A stretch of DNA of 64,000 nt from Actinocorallia sp039871655 (GCF_039871655.1 NZ_JBDPLZ010000008.1:186001-250000); one strand, 5' to 3'; positions 40,177 through 49,897 are shown, counted from the stretch's first letter. Translations and numbers: made by a program. The notes: generated by a model from the letters alone, not told the origin.

Positions 40177-41651
40177 GGAAACTGATCACCTTCACCGCGC
40201 TGGCCGCCGCCCTGACAGGTATTGCCCCCGCACCCGCGAACGCCTCCGAACCAGCCCTGCGCTGGGGAACGTGTGTGACCGGGCCCGACGACGAACAGGG
40301 CCGGGAGCTGGAGAAGGCCGGAGCCGAGTGCACCAGGCTGGACGTCCCGCTCGACTACGTCGCCCCGCATGGACGCGAGATCAGCCTGGGCCTGTCGCGC
40401 ATCAAGGCGACCGGCCGACGGATCGGCACCCTGATGGTCAACACCGGCGGGCCCGGCGGGCAGGCCGTGACCGACCCTCCGTTCGTCCGGGACGCCATGA
40501 AGGACGTCGGGACCCGCTACGACATCGTCGGCATGGATCCGCGGTTCGTCGGACGCAGCACCCCGCTGGACTGCGGCTGGCCGACCGGCACCTGGATCCG
40601 CTCGGCCGGCCTCACCCGCGCCTCCTTCGACAGGCAAGTGACGTTCCAACGCGACCTCGCCCGGCGATGCGCCGACACCAACGCGTCCGTCCTACCGCAT
40701 GTCACCACCCGGAACACGGCCCGCGACATGGACGCCGTCCGGACCGCGCTCGGTGAGGACAAGATCTCCTACCTGGGTTACTCGTACGGCACCTACCTGG
40801 GTGCGGTCTACCACGAGATGTTCCCCGGCAGGCTCGACCGTTTCGTCCTGGACAGCGCGTTGGACCCCGACCGCTACGACAACCGGCTGCTCAAGGACGC
40901 CTTGGAGGCCAACGACCAGGCCCTCGAGGAGTGGGCGGCCTGGACCGCCGCGCATGACGACCGCTACCACCTCGGCCGCACCCGCACCGCCGTACTGGCC
41001 ACCGTCCGACGGCTGGTGCGGTCGGCGTCCCGGGAACCGCTGCGGGTCGGCTCCTACCGGATCGACGACACCCTGCTTCCAGTCATACTGATCAACCTGA
41101 TCGCCGACGACCGGGACCCCTTCCGCGAACTGCTGGCCGAAGCCGTCCAGACCTTCGAGCAGGCCTCCCGGCACCGGCCCTCCACACCGCCGGACGGGCT
41201 GCGCGACATTCTGGACACCCTCACCACGTCCGCCGAGTCGCACTACGGCAGTGTCCAGGCCTCGATCCTGTGCGGAGACGTCGCCGTTCCCCGCGACCCC
41301 GAGGTCTACTGGCGTGACGTGCGGTCGACCCGGCGCCGTTCCCCGATCCTGGGCCCGGTCGTCGAGAACGTCGTACCGTGCGCCTTCTGGAGCAGCGCCC
41401 CCCGCGAGGTGCCCACCCGCATCACCTCCGACGCCCCCGCCCTGATCGTCAACGCCCGAGGCGACACCCGCACCCCCCTGGCCGGCGCGCAAGCCCTGCA
41501 CACCCGCTGGCCCGGCTCCCGCATGATCACTCTGGACGCCTCCGTCCACGGCGTCTTCGGCAACTACGGCGACACCTGCGTCGACACCCTGATCATCGAC
41601 TACTTCCGCACCGGCGCCCTCCCCGCCACCGACCGCACCTGCCCCTCCTGA
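40173..41651 (+). CDS. Secreted alpha/beta hydrolase, tripeptidyl-aminopeptidase-like
   Basis: 492 residues from ATG 40173 (GAGGAG upstream). Signal peptide MRKLITFTALAAALTGIAPAPANA. Oxyanion segment MVNTGGPGGQ, nucleophile elbow GYSYGTYLG (Ser), then the TAP-like C-terminal part with Asp in VNARGDTRTPLAGAQALH and His in DASVHGVFG. Typical of actinobacterial secreted aminopeptidases of the SlpD/SlpE group that trim N-terminal peptides. Four Cys in the C-terminal half suggest disulfides. Coupled to the serine hydrolase gene. Confidence 0.88.
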   Translation: MRKLITFTALAAALTGIAPAPANASEPALRWGTCVTGPDDEQGRELEKAGAECTRLDVPLDYVAPHGREISLGLSRIKATGRRIGTLMVNTGGPGGQAVTDPPFVRDAMKDVGTRYDIVGMDPRFVGRSTPLDCGWPTGTWIRSAGLTRASFDRQVTFQRDLARRCADTNASVLPHVTTRNTARDMDAVRTALGEDKISYLGYSYGTYLGAVYHEMFPGRLDRFVLDSALDPDRYDNRLLKDALEANDQALEEWAAWTAAHDDRYHLGRTRTAVLATVRRLVRSASREPLRVGSYRIDDTLLPVILINLIADDRDPFRELLAEAVQTFEQASRHRPSTPPDGLRDILDTLTTSAESHYGSVQASILCGDVAVPRDPEVYWRDVRSTRRRSPILGPVVENVVPCAFWSSAPREVPTRITSDAPALIVNARGDTRTPLAGAQALHTRWPGSRMITLDASVHGVFGNYGDTCVDTLIIDYFRTGALPATDRTCPS

Positions 41652-41667
41652 CCGTCCTCCCCCGCTT

Positions 41668-41704
41668 GGACGACCCCCTGCGGAGGACCCGGTGGGGGTC
41701 GTCC
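41668..41704 (+). terminator. Hairpin downstream of the secreted hydrolase operon
   Basis: GGACGACCCCC (41668-41678) is perfectly complementary to GGGGGTCGTCC (41694-41704), 11 bp stem, 15-base loop, 16 bp after the stop. Strong terminator-like hairpin without U-run. Confidence 0.55.
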
Positions 41705-41772
41705 GCAGGCCGGGCTTACGGTGAAAACAGCGCAATGCAAGCGATTCTCTGCTTCGGGCGAGGAGGCCTGGC

Positions 41773-42924
41773 GTGGGTGCGAAGCGTGCTGTCGTGGTCG
41801 GGGGCGGGATCGGGGGGCTGACAGCCGCTGCCGCCCTGCGATTGCGGGGCTGGGACGTGATCGTCTGCGAGCGGGCGGCGAGTCTGGACCCGGTGGGGTC
41901 GGGGCTGAGCCTGGGACCCAACGCGTTGCGGGCGCTCGACGCCATCGGGGTGGGGCAGGCCGCTCGGGGACTCGCCGCCATCGACGGAGTGAGCGGGATC
42001 CGGCGTTATGACGGACGGTGGCTGGTGCGTGCGGATGTGACGGCGCCGATGCTGAAAAAGTACGACGACCTCGCCGTCATCGCGTTGCGGTCCGAACTGG
42101 TCGATCTGCTTCTCTCCCGGCTACCGGAAGACACCGTCAGGACCTCGACGGCCGTGTCGGCCGTGGAACCGGAGACCGGGACGGTCACCACCTCTGAAGG
42201 AGCGCTCGAGGCCGACCTGGTGGTGGCGGCGGACGGCGTGCATTCAGGCATTCGGAAGGCGCTGTTTCCCGATCATCCGGGGGCTCTCTACTCCGGGTCG
42301 ACCACTTGGCGATTCATCATTCCGGAACCCGGACACGGCTTTCGGACGACCGAGAGCTGGGGACACGGAGACGTCTTCGGGATCATGCCGTTGAGCGGTA
42401 AGCGGATCTACTGTTACGCGAGTGCGGTGGCGTCGGCCGGGCAGACCTTCGAAGACGAACGGGCCGAGTTGCTGCGTCGGTTCGGTTGGTGGCACGCGCC
42501 GATTCCAGATCTCATAGACGCGGCCGAGCCTGGCGAGATCCTGCACAACGACGTCTACTGGATCGCGGAACCGCTGCCCGCCTACCACGTCGGCCGGGTC
42601 GCGTTCCTCGGGGACGCGGTGCACGCCATGTCCCCGAACCTCGGGCAGGGGGCGTGTCAGGCCATCGAGGACGCGGTCGTGCTCGCGTCCCTCGCCGACC
42701 AACCCGACGGACTCGCCCGCTACACCGCCGCCCGCCTCCCCCGGACCCGCATGGTCGTCCAGAACTCCCATCGGGTCTCCCGAATGGTGGGTCTCCGCTC
42801 ACCATGGGCGACGAGATTGCGTGACACGCTCATGTGGGGAGTCGGCCGGCTCGGTTCCGCGGCCGTCATCAGGCAGACCGCGCCGATCTTCGAGTGGAGC
42901 CCGCCGCGGCTTTCGATACGGTGA
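41773..42924 (+). CDS. FAD-dependent monooxygenase
   Basis: 383 residues of the p-hydroxybenzoate-hydroxylase fold (PHBH/UbiH type). Rossmann motif VVVGGGIGGLTAAAALRLRGWDVIVCE at the N-terminus, DG motif in LVVAADGVHSGIR, and the GD motif RVAFLGDAVHAMSPNLGQGACQAIEDAVVLA. It uses NAD(P)H and O2 to hydroxylate or epoxidise a ring or alkene; the substrate is not known. GTG start with GAGGAGG seven bases upstream. Stands alone. Confidence 0.9.
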   Translation: MGAKRAVVVGGGIGGLTAAAALRLRGWDVIVCERAASLDPVGSGLSLGPNALRALDAIGVGQAARGLAAIDGVSGIRRYDGRWLVRADVTAPMLKKYDDLAVIALRSELVDLLLSRLPEDTVRTSTAVSAVEPETGTVTTSEGALEADLVVAADGVHSGIRKALFPDHPGALYSGSTTWRFIIPEPGHGFRTTESWGHGDVFGIMPLSGKRIYCYASAVASAGQTFEDERAELLRRFGWWHAPIPDLIDAAEPGEILHNDVYWIAEPLPAYHVGRVAFLGDAVHAMSPNLGQGACQAIEDAVVLASLADQPDGLARYTAARLPRTRMVVQNSHRVSRMVGLRSPWATRLRDTLMWGVGRLGSAAVIRQTAPIFEWSPPRLSIR

Positions 42925-42952
42925 GGTCCTGGTTCTCGCGCGGCGGGGGCTC

Positions 42953-43966
42953 TCAGTCGAGGAGCCTGGAGAGCATGGCCGAGATCTCGGGCGCCACGGA
43001 TCCGTCACCGGTGAGCCAGGGGGTCAAGTCGGCTGCGCAAGGTCGGCGGGCGATGTAGACGTGAGCGCTGCGGCCGGTGACGTCGGTCAGGTGAAGAGTG
43101 TCCAGGGCGGTGATCTTCGGGCTCTCGTAGTCACCGCAGGGCAACCGCTTCTCCGGACGTTTCACGACGTTCAGACCAGTTCTGAGGGACTCCAAATCGG
43201 TGCGGGCATCGTTCTGGGAGCGCAGGACCAGCCGTCCACGATCGTCGGCCGTATAGCGGCAGGCGCGGACCACCGCGAGGGGCGACGGCAGCTTCGACAC
43301 GTTCGAGTACCCCGGCACATTCTCGTAGAAGTCGAAACCACGGACGATGTTCGGAGCGGGATGGTCGAGTCTCCGAGTACGCACGTCGGGCTGCCTCGGG
43401 AGACAGGCGGCGGGCTCGATCGTGGACGGGTCGGAGGAGGTGTGCTCTGTGCGCCACAGGCGGGCGAACTCGCGGGTGAGCCGGGCCGCGCCCGAGCGGA
43501 TCGCGTTGTGCGTGCTCACTTCATCGCGGTTGAACTCGAATGACATGACGGTGCGCCGCCCGTCCGGGTAGTGCAGCACCAGATTGACCGGCGCATAGTC
43601 GATCAGGAGCGAGGCTCCGCCATAGTGCGCCCTGGGCAGCCCTCCCAGGATGCGCTGCAATTCCTTCACCCCCTGAGTGATTTGGAGCGGCCGGTGCCAT
43701 CCGGCCCCCTCGAAACCGGTCGCCTGGCAGAGCAGGGCATGGTCGGCACCATCACGTGCGAGGTTGCGCCGGTAAGCCGGCGCCCAGCCTTCGAGGGACG
43801 GCCAGTCGAATTCGCCGGTGGCTTCGTACGGTTTGGCAGGACAACCCGAGGCGCCGTAATCGAGCATCGGGCCAGGAGGTTCTTCGTCGATGCGGCTCGT
43901 CGCGACGAACGCACCCAGCGTCGACAGGACGACCGTGGCCGCGATGGCCGTCCGTTTGAACCGCAT
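42953..43966 (-). CDS. Secreted or membrane-anchored hypothetical protein
   Basis: 337 residues from ATG 43966. N-terminus MRFKRTAIAATVVLSTLGAFVATS is a signal peptide or anchor with no lipobox. The mature part has paired cysteines (GASGCPAKPY, LLCQATG, AACLPRQ, VRACRYT, LPCGDYE, RRPCAAD) suggesting three disulfides and an extracytoplasmic location. LNVVKRPEKRLPCGDYESPKITALDTL and RRTVMSFEFNRDE are other markers. Family unknown. Frame continues upstream through the divergent AfsR-like gene but that is shadow. Confidence 0.6.
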   Translation of the reverse strand: MRFKRTAIAATVVLSTLGAFVATSRIDEEPPGPMLDYGASGCPAKPYEATGEFDWPSLEGWAPAYRRNLARDGADHALLCQATGFEGAGWHRPLQITQGVKELQRILGGLPRAHYGGASLLIDYAPVNLVLHYPDGRRTVMSFEFNRDEVSTHNAIRSGAARLTREFARLWRTEHTSSDPSTIEPAACLPRQPDVRTRRLDHPAPNIVRGFDFYENVPGYSNVSKLPSPLAVVRACRYTADDRGRLVLRSQNDARTDLESLRTGLNVVKRPEKRLPCGDYESPKITALDTLHLTDVTGRSAHVYIARRPCAADLTPWLTGDGSVAPEISAMLSRLLD

Positions 43967-44083
43967 GAGGAGCCCCCAACCGCCAGCAGAATGCACCCCA
44001 ACGGGGCATATGAGATTAGCGCCGAGTTCCTCGGGCTGTGGATGAACAACGGGTGCGCGCTGGTGAGCAGGGACAATGGGCGA

Positions 44084-47000
44084 ATGCGTTATCGCGTCCT
44101 CGGCACGACCCAGGCCATCCGCGAGGACGGCTCGGCCGTTCCCCTCGGCGGGGCGCGGCGGCGTGCGCTGCTCACCGCGCTCGCGCTGGAACCAGGCCGG
44201 ACACGGAGCGTCCCGGAGCTGGTGGACGACGTGTGGGGCGCCGAGCCGCCCGCTGACGCCGCCGGGGAGTTGCAGGTGCTCGCCGGTCGGCTGCTGAGAG
44301 GGCTCGGGCAGGACGCCATCTGGTCGGACGACGGCGGCTACGGGCTCGTCGCCGACCCGGACGACATCGACGCGTACCGCTTCGAACGGCTGGCGGACGA
44401 AGGGGCCCTCGCCCTCGCGGACGGCGACGCGGAGAAGGCGTTCACGCTGCTGGACGAGGCTCTGGCCCTGTGGCACGGGCCCGCACTGGCCGACCTGCCG
44501 GACGGTGCGGGGTGGAGCGCGCACTGGGAAGCCCGCCGGTCGGCCGCCCTCCGAGCCCGATTGACGGCAGGGCTCGCCCTCGGCCGCGCCGAGGAGATCC
44601 TTCCCGAACTGACCGCGCTGTGCGTCGAACACCCCCTGGACGAGCCGCTGCACATCCTGCGGTTGCGGGCGCTGCGTGACGTGGGGCGGCCCGCACAGGC
44701 ACTGGCCGCATACGACTCCGTGCGGCGCGCCCTCGCCGACCGGCTGGGCACCGAGCCTGGCCTCGAACTGCGCGCCCTGCACGCGAAGTTGCTGCGGCCC
44801 CTACCCGAACCCGAAGGCCCGTCCAGGCCGGAACCTCTCACCCGGCCTGGGAACCTCCCTGCCCGTCTCACCAGCTTCGTCGGACGCGAAGACGAGCTCG
44901 CCGCCATCCGCGACGACCTGGCCCGGCACCGGCTGATCACTCTCACCGGCACGAGCGGCTCCGGCAAGACCCGGCTGGCCCTGGAGGCCGCGGCATCGGA
45001 ATCTGCTGCCGGAAACCGGCCCGACGGCGTCTGGACCGCCGAACTCACCTCCGTCGAGGCCGGTGCCGACGCGACGGCCGTGGCGGCGGCCGTCGTCACC
45101 GCGCTCGGGGCGCGGGACACCGCACTCGGGGCACGGCCCGGCACAGGTCCCGAAGAGCTGCGGGCCTCGGCTGAGCAGGTCTCCGAGGACCCGCGCGTCC
45201 GGCTCATCGAACACTGCGCCCACCGGCGGATGCTGCTCGTCCTCGACAACTGCGAGCACGTCATCGAAGCCGTGGCCGAACTCGTCCGCCGGCTGCTCGC
45301 CCGCTGCCCCGGGCTGAGCGTTCTGGCCACCAGCCGGGAACCGCTGAACGTCCCGGGAGAAGCGGTGCGTCCCGTGGAGCCGCTGCCCGTCCCGGCTGCC
45401 CTGCGGCTGCTCGCCGAGCGCGGCGCCGCCGCCCGGCCCGGCTTCCGCGCCGAGGACGACCCGGTGTCCTGCGCCGAGATCTGCCGCCGCCTCGACGGGC
45501 TGCCGCTCGCCATCGAACTGGCCGCCGCCCGGCTGCGGCTGCTCACCGCACGCCAGATCGCCGACCGTCTCGACGACCGGTTCCGGCTGCTCACCGGCGG
45601 CAGCAGAACCATGCTGCCGCGCCACCGGATACCGCGCGCGGTCGTCGACTGGTCCTGGGACCTCCTGCCCCCCGAGCAGCGGACCGTGCTGTCCGCGCTG
45701 TCCGTCTTCGCGGGCGGCTGCGACCTGGAAGCCGCCGAGGCGATCTGCGGTCCGGGAGTCCTGGAGACACTCGGCGCCCTCGTGGACGAGGCACTCGTCG
45801 TCGCCGTGCCCGACGGGCCCGGCGGGCAGACGCGCTACCGCCTCCTCGAAACCGTCTCCGAATACGCCGGAGAACGGCTCGACGAATCCGGCGGGCGGCA
45901 GGACGTCGAACGTCGGCACCTCGTCCACTTCCGCGAACTGGCGCGCAACACCGACCCTCTCCTGCGCGGGCCGCGCCAGCTCATCGCCTTGGAGCGGCTG
46001 GAAACCGAGTACGAGAACCTCCGGGCGGCGCTGCGCCGGGCGATCGCGCTGCGCGATGAGCAGGAAGCGCTGTGCTTGGTCGGCTCCCTCTGCTGGTACT
46101 GGTCGCTGCGCAAGTACAAGACGGACGCCCGCACCTTCTCCGCCGCGACCTTCGCCCTAGGACCCGACCCCTTCGCCGCTCCGGTGCAACCAGCGCCGCC
46201 GCTCTACGACAGCTACACCGACAGCCCTCCCCCGTGGACACCGGAACTGCTGGAGGAGGCACGGCGCGGAGCCCGTCTCATCCACCTGGCCAACAGCGAC
46301 GACGGACGCCCCCAACGGACGGCCGGCGCGACCGGACCGACCCTGCGCGGGATCATCAAGGCCTACCGGCCGGGACTGCCCCAAGTGTGCCGGGTACCGG
46401 GATTCCTCTGGTTCCACGCCCTGCTGCTGGCCGGAGACCGGCAGCGGCTGAACGGAGCCCTCGACGCCGCCGTGCGGACCTGCCGCGAACTGGGCTACGA
46501 CTGGGAACTCGGGCTGCTGCTCCAAAAACGCGGCGACAGCGCGGAGACCCGTCAAACGGCACGACGGGACGCCGACGAGAGCCTGGAGCTCTTCCGGCGC
46601 GCCGGTGACTCCTGGGGGACGGCCACCGCCCTGTCCTGCCGGGCCAAGGCCGAGGAGGACCACGGCGAGTACCGTGCCGCGGCCGCGGACTACCGCGAGG
46701 CGATACGGGAAGTGGAGCTGCTCGGCGCCTGGGCCCAGGTGGGGCCGCTCCGCGCCGGCCTGGGAACGGTCCTCGCGGAACTCGGCGAATGGGAGGCCGC
46801 GGAACGTCTCCTCCACGAAGCCCTACAGGAGACCCGCAGACACGGCCTCACCGAGACCATCCCCTACACCCGGATACGCCTCGCCCGGCTGCTCGGCAGG
46901 ACGGGGCGGATCGATGAGGCGCGCGGACAGCTCGACGCGGCCCGCGAGGAGTTCACGGGCCGGGCGCCCACGCTCTTCGAAAGCGCCGCGCTGGGCGTCG

Positions 47001-47341
47001 GCTCCTGGCTGGACAACCTCGACGGCCGGTACGGCACCGCCTTGCAGAAGGCCAGAGTGGCGATGACCGGATCGGACGACCCGCAGGCCTACACCCCCCT
47101 GGTGAACGCCGCCCGGGCACTGGCCGGGCTCGGCGGCGCGGAACGGGCGACGGTCGCGGCCCGGCTGCTCGGCGCGTACGACGCGCTGCTCCCGTCCGAC
47201 GGCCTCACCTCGACCATCGAACGTGAAAGCAAAGCGGACGCCGAGCGGGACGCCCGGAGCGTCCTCGGTGACGCCGCATACGAGGACGCCCATGCCGAGG
47301 GCGGCGGCCTCACCGTCGAGGAGGCCGCCGCCCTGGTCTGA
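44084..47341 (+). CDS. AfsR/SARP-family regulator with NB-ARC ATPase and TPR tail
   Basis: 1085 residues from ATG 44084 (a GTG 21 bases upstream is also in frame). Residues 1-95: winged-helix DNA-binding domain (GARRRALLTALALEPGRTRSVPELVDDVWG). Residues ~95-245: BTAD helical domain (DAYRFERLADEG; EHPLDEPLHILRLRALRDVGRPAQALAAYDSVRRAL). ~280-560: NB-ARC with Walker A TLTGTSGSGKTRL and Walker B MLLVLDNCEHV, plus LPLAIELAAARLRLLT. The rest are TPR-like repeats. Such proteins activate secondary-metabolite or stress genes after ATP-linked signalling. No biosynthetic cluster adjoins. Longer upstream frame is shadow. Confidence 0.88.
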   Translation: MRYRVLGTTQAIREDGSAVPLGGARRRALLTALALEPGRTRSVPELVDDVWGAEPPADAAGELQVLAGRLLRGLGQDAIWSDDGGYGLVADPDDIDAYRFERLADEGALALADGDAEKAFTLLDEALALWHGPALADLPDGAGWSAHWEARRSAALRARLTAGLALGRAEEILPELTALCVEHPLDEPLHILRLRALRDVGRPAQALAAYDSVRRALADRLGTEPGLELRALHAKLLRPLPEPEGPSRPEPLTRPGNLPARLTSFVGREDELAAIRDDLARHRLITLTGTSGSGKTRLALEAAASESAAGNRPDGVWTAELTSVEAGADATAVAAAVVTALGARDTALGARPGTGPEELRASAEQVSEDPRVRLIEHCAHRRMLLVLDNCEHVIEAVAELVRRLLARCPGLSVLATSREPLNVPGEAVRPVEPLPVPAALRLLAERGAAARPGFRAEDDPVSCAEICRRLDGLPLAIELAAARLRLLTARQIADRLDDRFRLLTGGSRTMLPRHRIPRAVVDWSWDLLPPEQRTVLSALSVFAGGCDLEAAEAICGPGVLETLGALVDEALVVAVPDGPGGQTRYRLLETVSEYAGERLDESGGRQDVERRHLVHFRELARNTDPLLRGPRQLIALERLETEYENLRAALRRAIALRDEQEALCLVGSLCWYWSLRKYKTDARTFSAATFALGPDPFAAPVQPAPPLYDSYTDSPPPWTPELLEEARRGARLIHLANSDDGRPQRTAGATGPTLRGIIKAYRPGLPQVCRVPGFLWFHALLLAGDRQRLNGALDAAVRTCRELGYDWELGLLLQKRGDSAETRQTARRDADESLELFRRAGDSWGTATALSCRAKAEEDHGEYRAAAADYREAIREVELLGAWAQVGPLRAGLGTVLAELGEWEAAERLLHEALQETRRHGLTETIPYTRIRLARLLGRTGRIDEARGQLDAAREEFTGRAPTLFESAALGVGSWLDNLDGRYGTALQKARVAMTGSDDPQAYTPLVNAARALAGLGGAERATVAARLLGAYDALLPSDGLTSTIERESKADAERDARSVLGDAAYEDAHAEGGGLTVEEAAALV

Positions 47342-47368
47342 ACCCGTGCCCAGGAGGCCGCCTCGCCT

Positions 47369-47986
47369 TCACCGCGGACCGGTGTCCCCTTCTCCTTCGT
47401 CAAAGGCGGCGGATCCGCCTTGCCGGTGGGCGGCGAGCAGGAGAGCCGCGGTGGAGCGCGCGGTCTCGGCCGCGTGAGCGTCGCGGTCCAAGTGAGCGGC
47501 GGTGATGGCGCCGTCCCACAACTGCACCAGAGCCGCGATCAGGACATCGTCGGCCGACGGTCGTTCCAGCAGCCGACGAAGCAGGTCCGGCAGCCATTGC
47601 CGGTGGTGGGCGATGACGGCCTGGATTCCCTCATGGTGGGGGTACTCGGCTGCGGCGTTGACGAACGGGCAGCCGCGGTAGGCCGGGCCCGCCAGGTAGT
47701 CGTGGAAGATCTCGAAGAGCGCCAGCACGCGCCGGGCCGGGTCGTCGGCGCGCGTGTGCACGCGGGCTTCGACGTAGGCGCGCCAAGTATCGGTGCGGCG
47801 GCGCAGGTAGGCGGCGACCAGGTCCTCTTTGGTGCGGAAATGCGCGTACATGGTCGAGCGCGAGACCTGGCTCTCATTGATCACCCGGTCGATGCCGACC
47901 GCTCGGATGCCTTCGGCGTAGAACAGCGAGTCGGCGGTGGCCAGCAGGCGCTCACGCACCGGCGAGGGCTTCTTGTCCGTCTTCAC
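47369..47986 (-). CDS. TetR-family regulator
   Basis: 205 residues. HTH: ERLLATADSLFYAEGIRAVGIDRVINESQVSRSTMYAHFRTKEDLVAAYLRRR. C-terminal domain has FVNAAAEYPHHEGIQAVIAHHRQWL, a pattern seen in TetR repressors of oxidative/electrophile-response genes. Divergent from the AhpD-type gene; two AACCGA-type palindromes in the 111-bp intergenic region are its probable operators. Confidence 0.92.
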   Translation of the reverse strand: MKTDKKPSPVRERLLATADSLFYAEGIRAVGIDRVINESQVSRSTMYAHFRTKEDLVAAYLRRRTDTWRAYVEARVHTRADDPARRVLALFEIFHDYLAGPAYRGCPFVNAAAEYPHHEGIQAVIAHHRQWLPDLLRRLLERPSADDVLIAALVQLWDGAITAAHLDRDAHAAETARSTAALLLAAHRQGGSAAFDEGEGDTGPR

Positions 47987-47999
47987 CCCACCAGTATCG

Positions 48000-48074
48000 A
48001 ACCGAACGTTCTGTTTGACAAACCGGGCGATGCGTCTCTAGCGTCACCTCTTGAATCGAACCGATCGTTCTGTT
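48000..48074. promoter_or_regulatory. Two TetR-type palindromes flanking a promoter
   Basis: AACCGAACGTTCTGTT (48000-48015) and AACCGATCGTTCTGTT (48059-48074) are nearly identical imperfect palindromes. Between them, TTGACA (48015-48020) and TAGCGT (48039-48044) are 18 bases apart and face the AhpD-type gene, with the start of transcription predicted just before the second palindrome. Both operators therefore overlap the promoter. Confidence 0.65.
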
Positions 48075-48097
48075 CGATCTGAGTTGAAGGAGCCCTC

Positions 48098-48652
48098 ATG
48101 TCACGCGTGCCCCTCATCGACCCGGCCACCGCCACCGGCGCCGCCGCCGAGCAGCTCGCCGCCGCCCAGCGGACCATGGGCGTCACCCCCAACATGGCCA
48201 AGGCGATGGCCAACAGCCCCGCCGCGCTCAAGGGCTTCCTCGGCCTGTTCGGCGCACTGAAGCAGGGCGTTCTATCGGCGGCGCTGCAAGAACGCATCGC
48301 GCTGGCCGTCGCCGAGGCCAACGGCTGCAGCTACTGCCTGTCGGCCCACACCATGGTCTCCCGCAACGTCGTCGAACTGCCGGAAGAAGAGATCGAGGCG
48401 GCCCGCCGCGGCCACAGCGCCGAGCCGAAGGCCGACGCCGCGCTGAGCCTGGCACTGGCCATCACCCACAACCGCGGTCCGGTGGAGAAAGAGGCGTTCG
48501 ACGCCGCCCGGAAGGCCGGGCTGAGCGATGAGGAGATCGTCGAGGTGATCGCCAACGTCGCCCGCAACATCTTCACCAACTACGTCAACGAAGCCCTCGA
48601 GGTCGACGTCGAGTGGCCGCTGGTCACCCCGTTCGCCCGCACCTCCGCCTGA
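48098..48652 (+). CDS. AhpD-like carboxymuconolactone decarboxylase-family protein
   Basis: 184 residues, all helical. The redox motif CSYCLSAH (C-x-x-C plus His) at ~77-84 follows LQERIALAVAEANG, as in AhpD-type peroxidase adaptors. A second CMD-like half lies at ~115-165 (GLSDEEIVEVIANVARNIFTNYVNEAL). Possibly reduces hydroperoxides with a thiol partner. TTGAAGGAG lies before the ATG. Controlled by the divergent TetR, judging from the palindromes around its promoter. Confidence 0.9.
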   Translation: MSRVPLIDPATATGAAAEQLAAAQRTMGVTPNMAKAMANSPAALKGFLGLFGALKQGVLSAALQERIALAVAEANGCSYCLSAHTMVSRNVVELPEEEIEAARRGHSAEPKADAALSLALAITHNRGPVEKEAFDAARKAGLSDEEIVEVIANVARNIFTNYVNEALEVDVEWPLVTPFARTSA

Positions 48653-48668
48653 CCTCGGGCGGCGGGGC

Positions 48669-48707
48669 GGGACGGGTGCGCGCCGGAACGCGGTCCGCAC
48701 CCGTCCC
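48669..48707 (+). terminator. Hairpin downstream of the AhpD-type gene
   Basis: GGGACGGGTGCG (48669-48680) pairs perfectly with CGCACCCGTCCC (48696-48707), 12-bp stem, 15-base loop, 17 bp after the stop. Very stable; no U-run. Confidence 0.6.
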
Positions 48708-48778
48708 CTGCCGAGCCGAGCCTCGTGCGGATGGAGCGCTGGGGAGATCTGACCCATTAGAAGATCTTTTGTGGCAGT

Positions 48779-49897
48779 GTGCCGGTCATGATCGAGCATG
48801 GCGTGCGTGTCGCGGTGGCGGCTGTGGTCCTGGGGGCCTCGGTGATTCCGGCGAAGGCCCTCGCCGCGCCGGGGAAGCCGCTGAAGCCCGTCTGGACCAC
48901 CAGGCTTCCGGCGTCCTCCGACTTCATGGCCATCGTGGCCCCGGACAAGAAGAATGTCTGGGCGTTCGGCGGGAACAACGCGAACTCTCCCCGGGACAGG
49001 CCTCTGGTGTACCGGAAGAGCGGAGCCGAGTGGAAGCCGGTCGAACTTCCGCGCGGGCTGGGCGGCTACATTTTGAAGGCGAGCGCGTCGTCCGCCGACA
49101 ACGTCTGGGCGATGGGCGAGGACCCGCACAGCCCGCGAAGCACGACCTTCCTGTTGCGCTGGGACGGTAAGCGTTGGCGCGTCGCCAAGCGCTGGGAGCG
49201 CCAGCAGCACGCCTCCATCGTCGCCACCGGCAAGCGCGGAGTCTGGGTGTTCGACGAGGAGCGGGCTCGCGCGCTGCGCTTCGACGGGCGGCGCTGGCGC
49301 CAGGTCAAAACCCCGGTCGCCGTCGTCGGCGCCGCGGCCCAAGGCGAGAAGCTCTGGGCATGGGGCCACGACAAGGACTACCGCTCCAAGATCGTGCGCT
49401 TCGACGGGCGGCGGTGGAAGACCGCCCACCCGGGCTCGCTCCTGCCCGAGCCGGCCAAGCAATCCATCACCTACTTCGATAGACCGGTCATCTCAGGTAA
49501 GAACGTCTGGGTGACCGGAGTGCATATCCACGACTTCCAAGACGACACGCAGAGCCGGGAACCTCTTCTGCTGCGATACAAGAACGGCAAGTGGAGGAAA
49601 GAGAAGATCGCCCCGTCCGCCGGGATCGCCCGCGACCCCAGATCCGATGGCCGCGGAGGCCTTGTGTTCCTCACCTACAAAAACGTTCCCGGCCGGGGAA
49701 ACGACCTGGTGCACGACCTTTTCCTCACCCGCCTCACCGCCGAAGGCCGCTGGAGCCAACGCCGCCAGGGCCGCATCGTCAACGAGAGACCGTGGATCTC
49801 CGACTACGCCCGGCTGCCCGGCACCCTGCGTCTCCTCGTCGTCGGCTACGTCGAACGGAAGAACGGCAGCGACGCCGCGGTCTTCTCCCTGTCCTGA
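48779..49897 (+). CDS. Secreted beta-propeller-like protein
   Basis: 372 residues. Signal peptide VRVAVAAVVLGASVIPAKALA, cleaved before APGKPLK. The mature part shows repeating NVWAFGG / NVWAMGE / GVWVFDE / KLWAWGH / NVWVTGV units spaced ~45-50 residues, with RWDGKRWR and RFDGRRWR between them: about seven propeller-like blades. GTG at 48779, or ATG at 48788 (MIEHGVR), is the start. Likely binds a surface ligand; no catalytic motif seen. Similar in layout to the lipoprotein at 17420 but a different repeat family. Confidence 0.65.
   Translation: MPVMIEHGVRVAVAAVVLGASVIPAKALAAPGKPLKPVWTTRLPASSDFMAIVAPDKKNVWAFGGNNANSPRDRPLVYRKSGAEWKPVELPRGLGGYILKASASSADNVWAMGEDPHSPRSTTFLLRWDGKRWRVAKRWERQQHASIVATGKRGVWVFDEERARALRFDGRRWRQVKTPVAVVGAAAQGEKLWAWGHDKDYRSKIVRFDGRRWKTAHPGSLLPEPAKQSITYFDRPVISGKNVWVTGVHIHDFQDDTQSREPLLLRYKNGKWRKEKIAPSAGIARDPRSDGRGGLVFLTYKNVPGRGNDLVHDLFLTRLTAEGRWSQRRQGRIVNERPWISDYARLPGTLRLLVVGYVERKNGSDAAVFSLS

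Noticed and set aside
43571..44083. 170-residue N-terminal extension of the AfsR-like regulator
   Set aside because: It is the antisense of the divergent secreted-protein gene and has no family similarity; the DNA-binding domain begins at ATG 44084.
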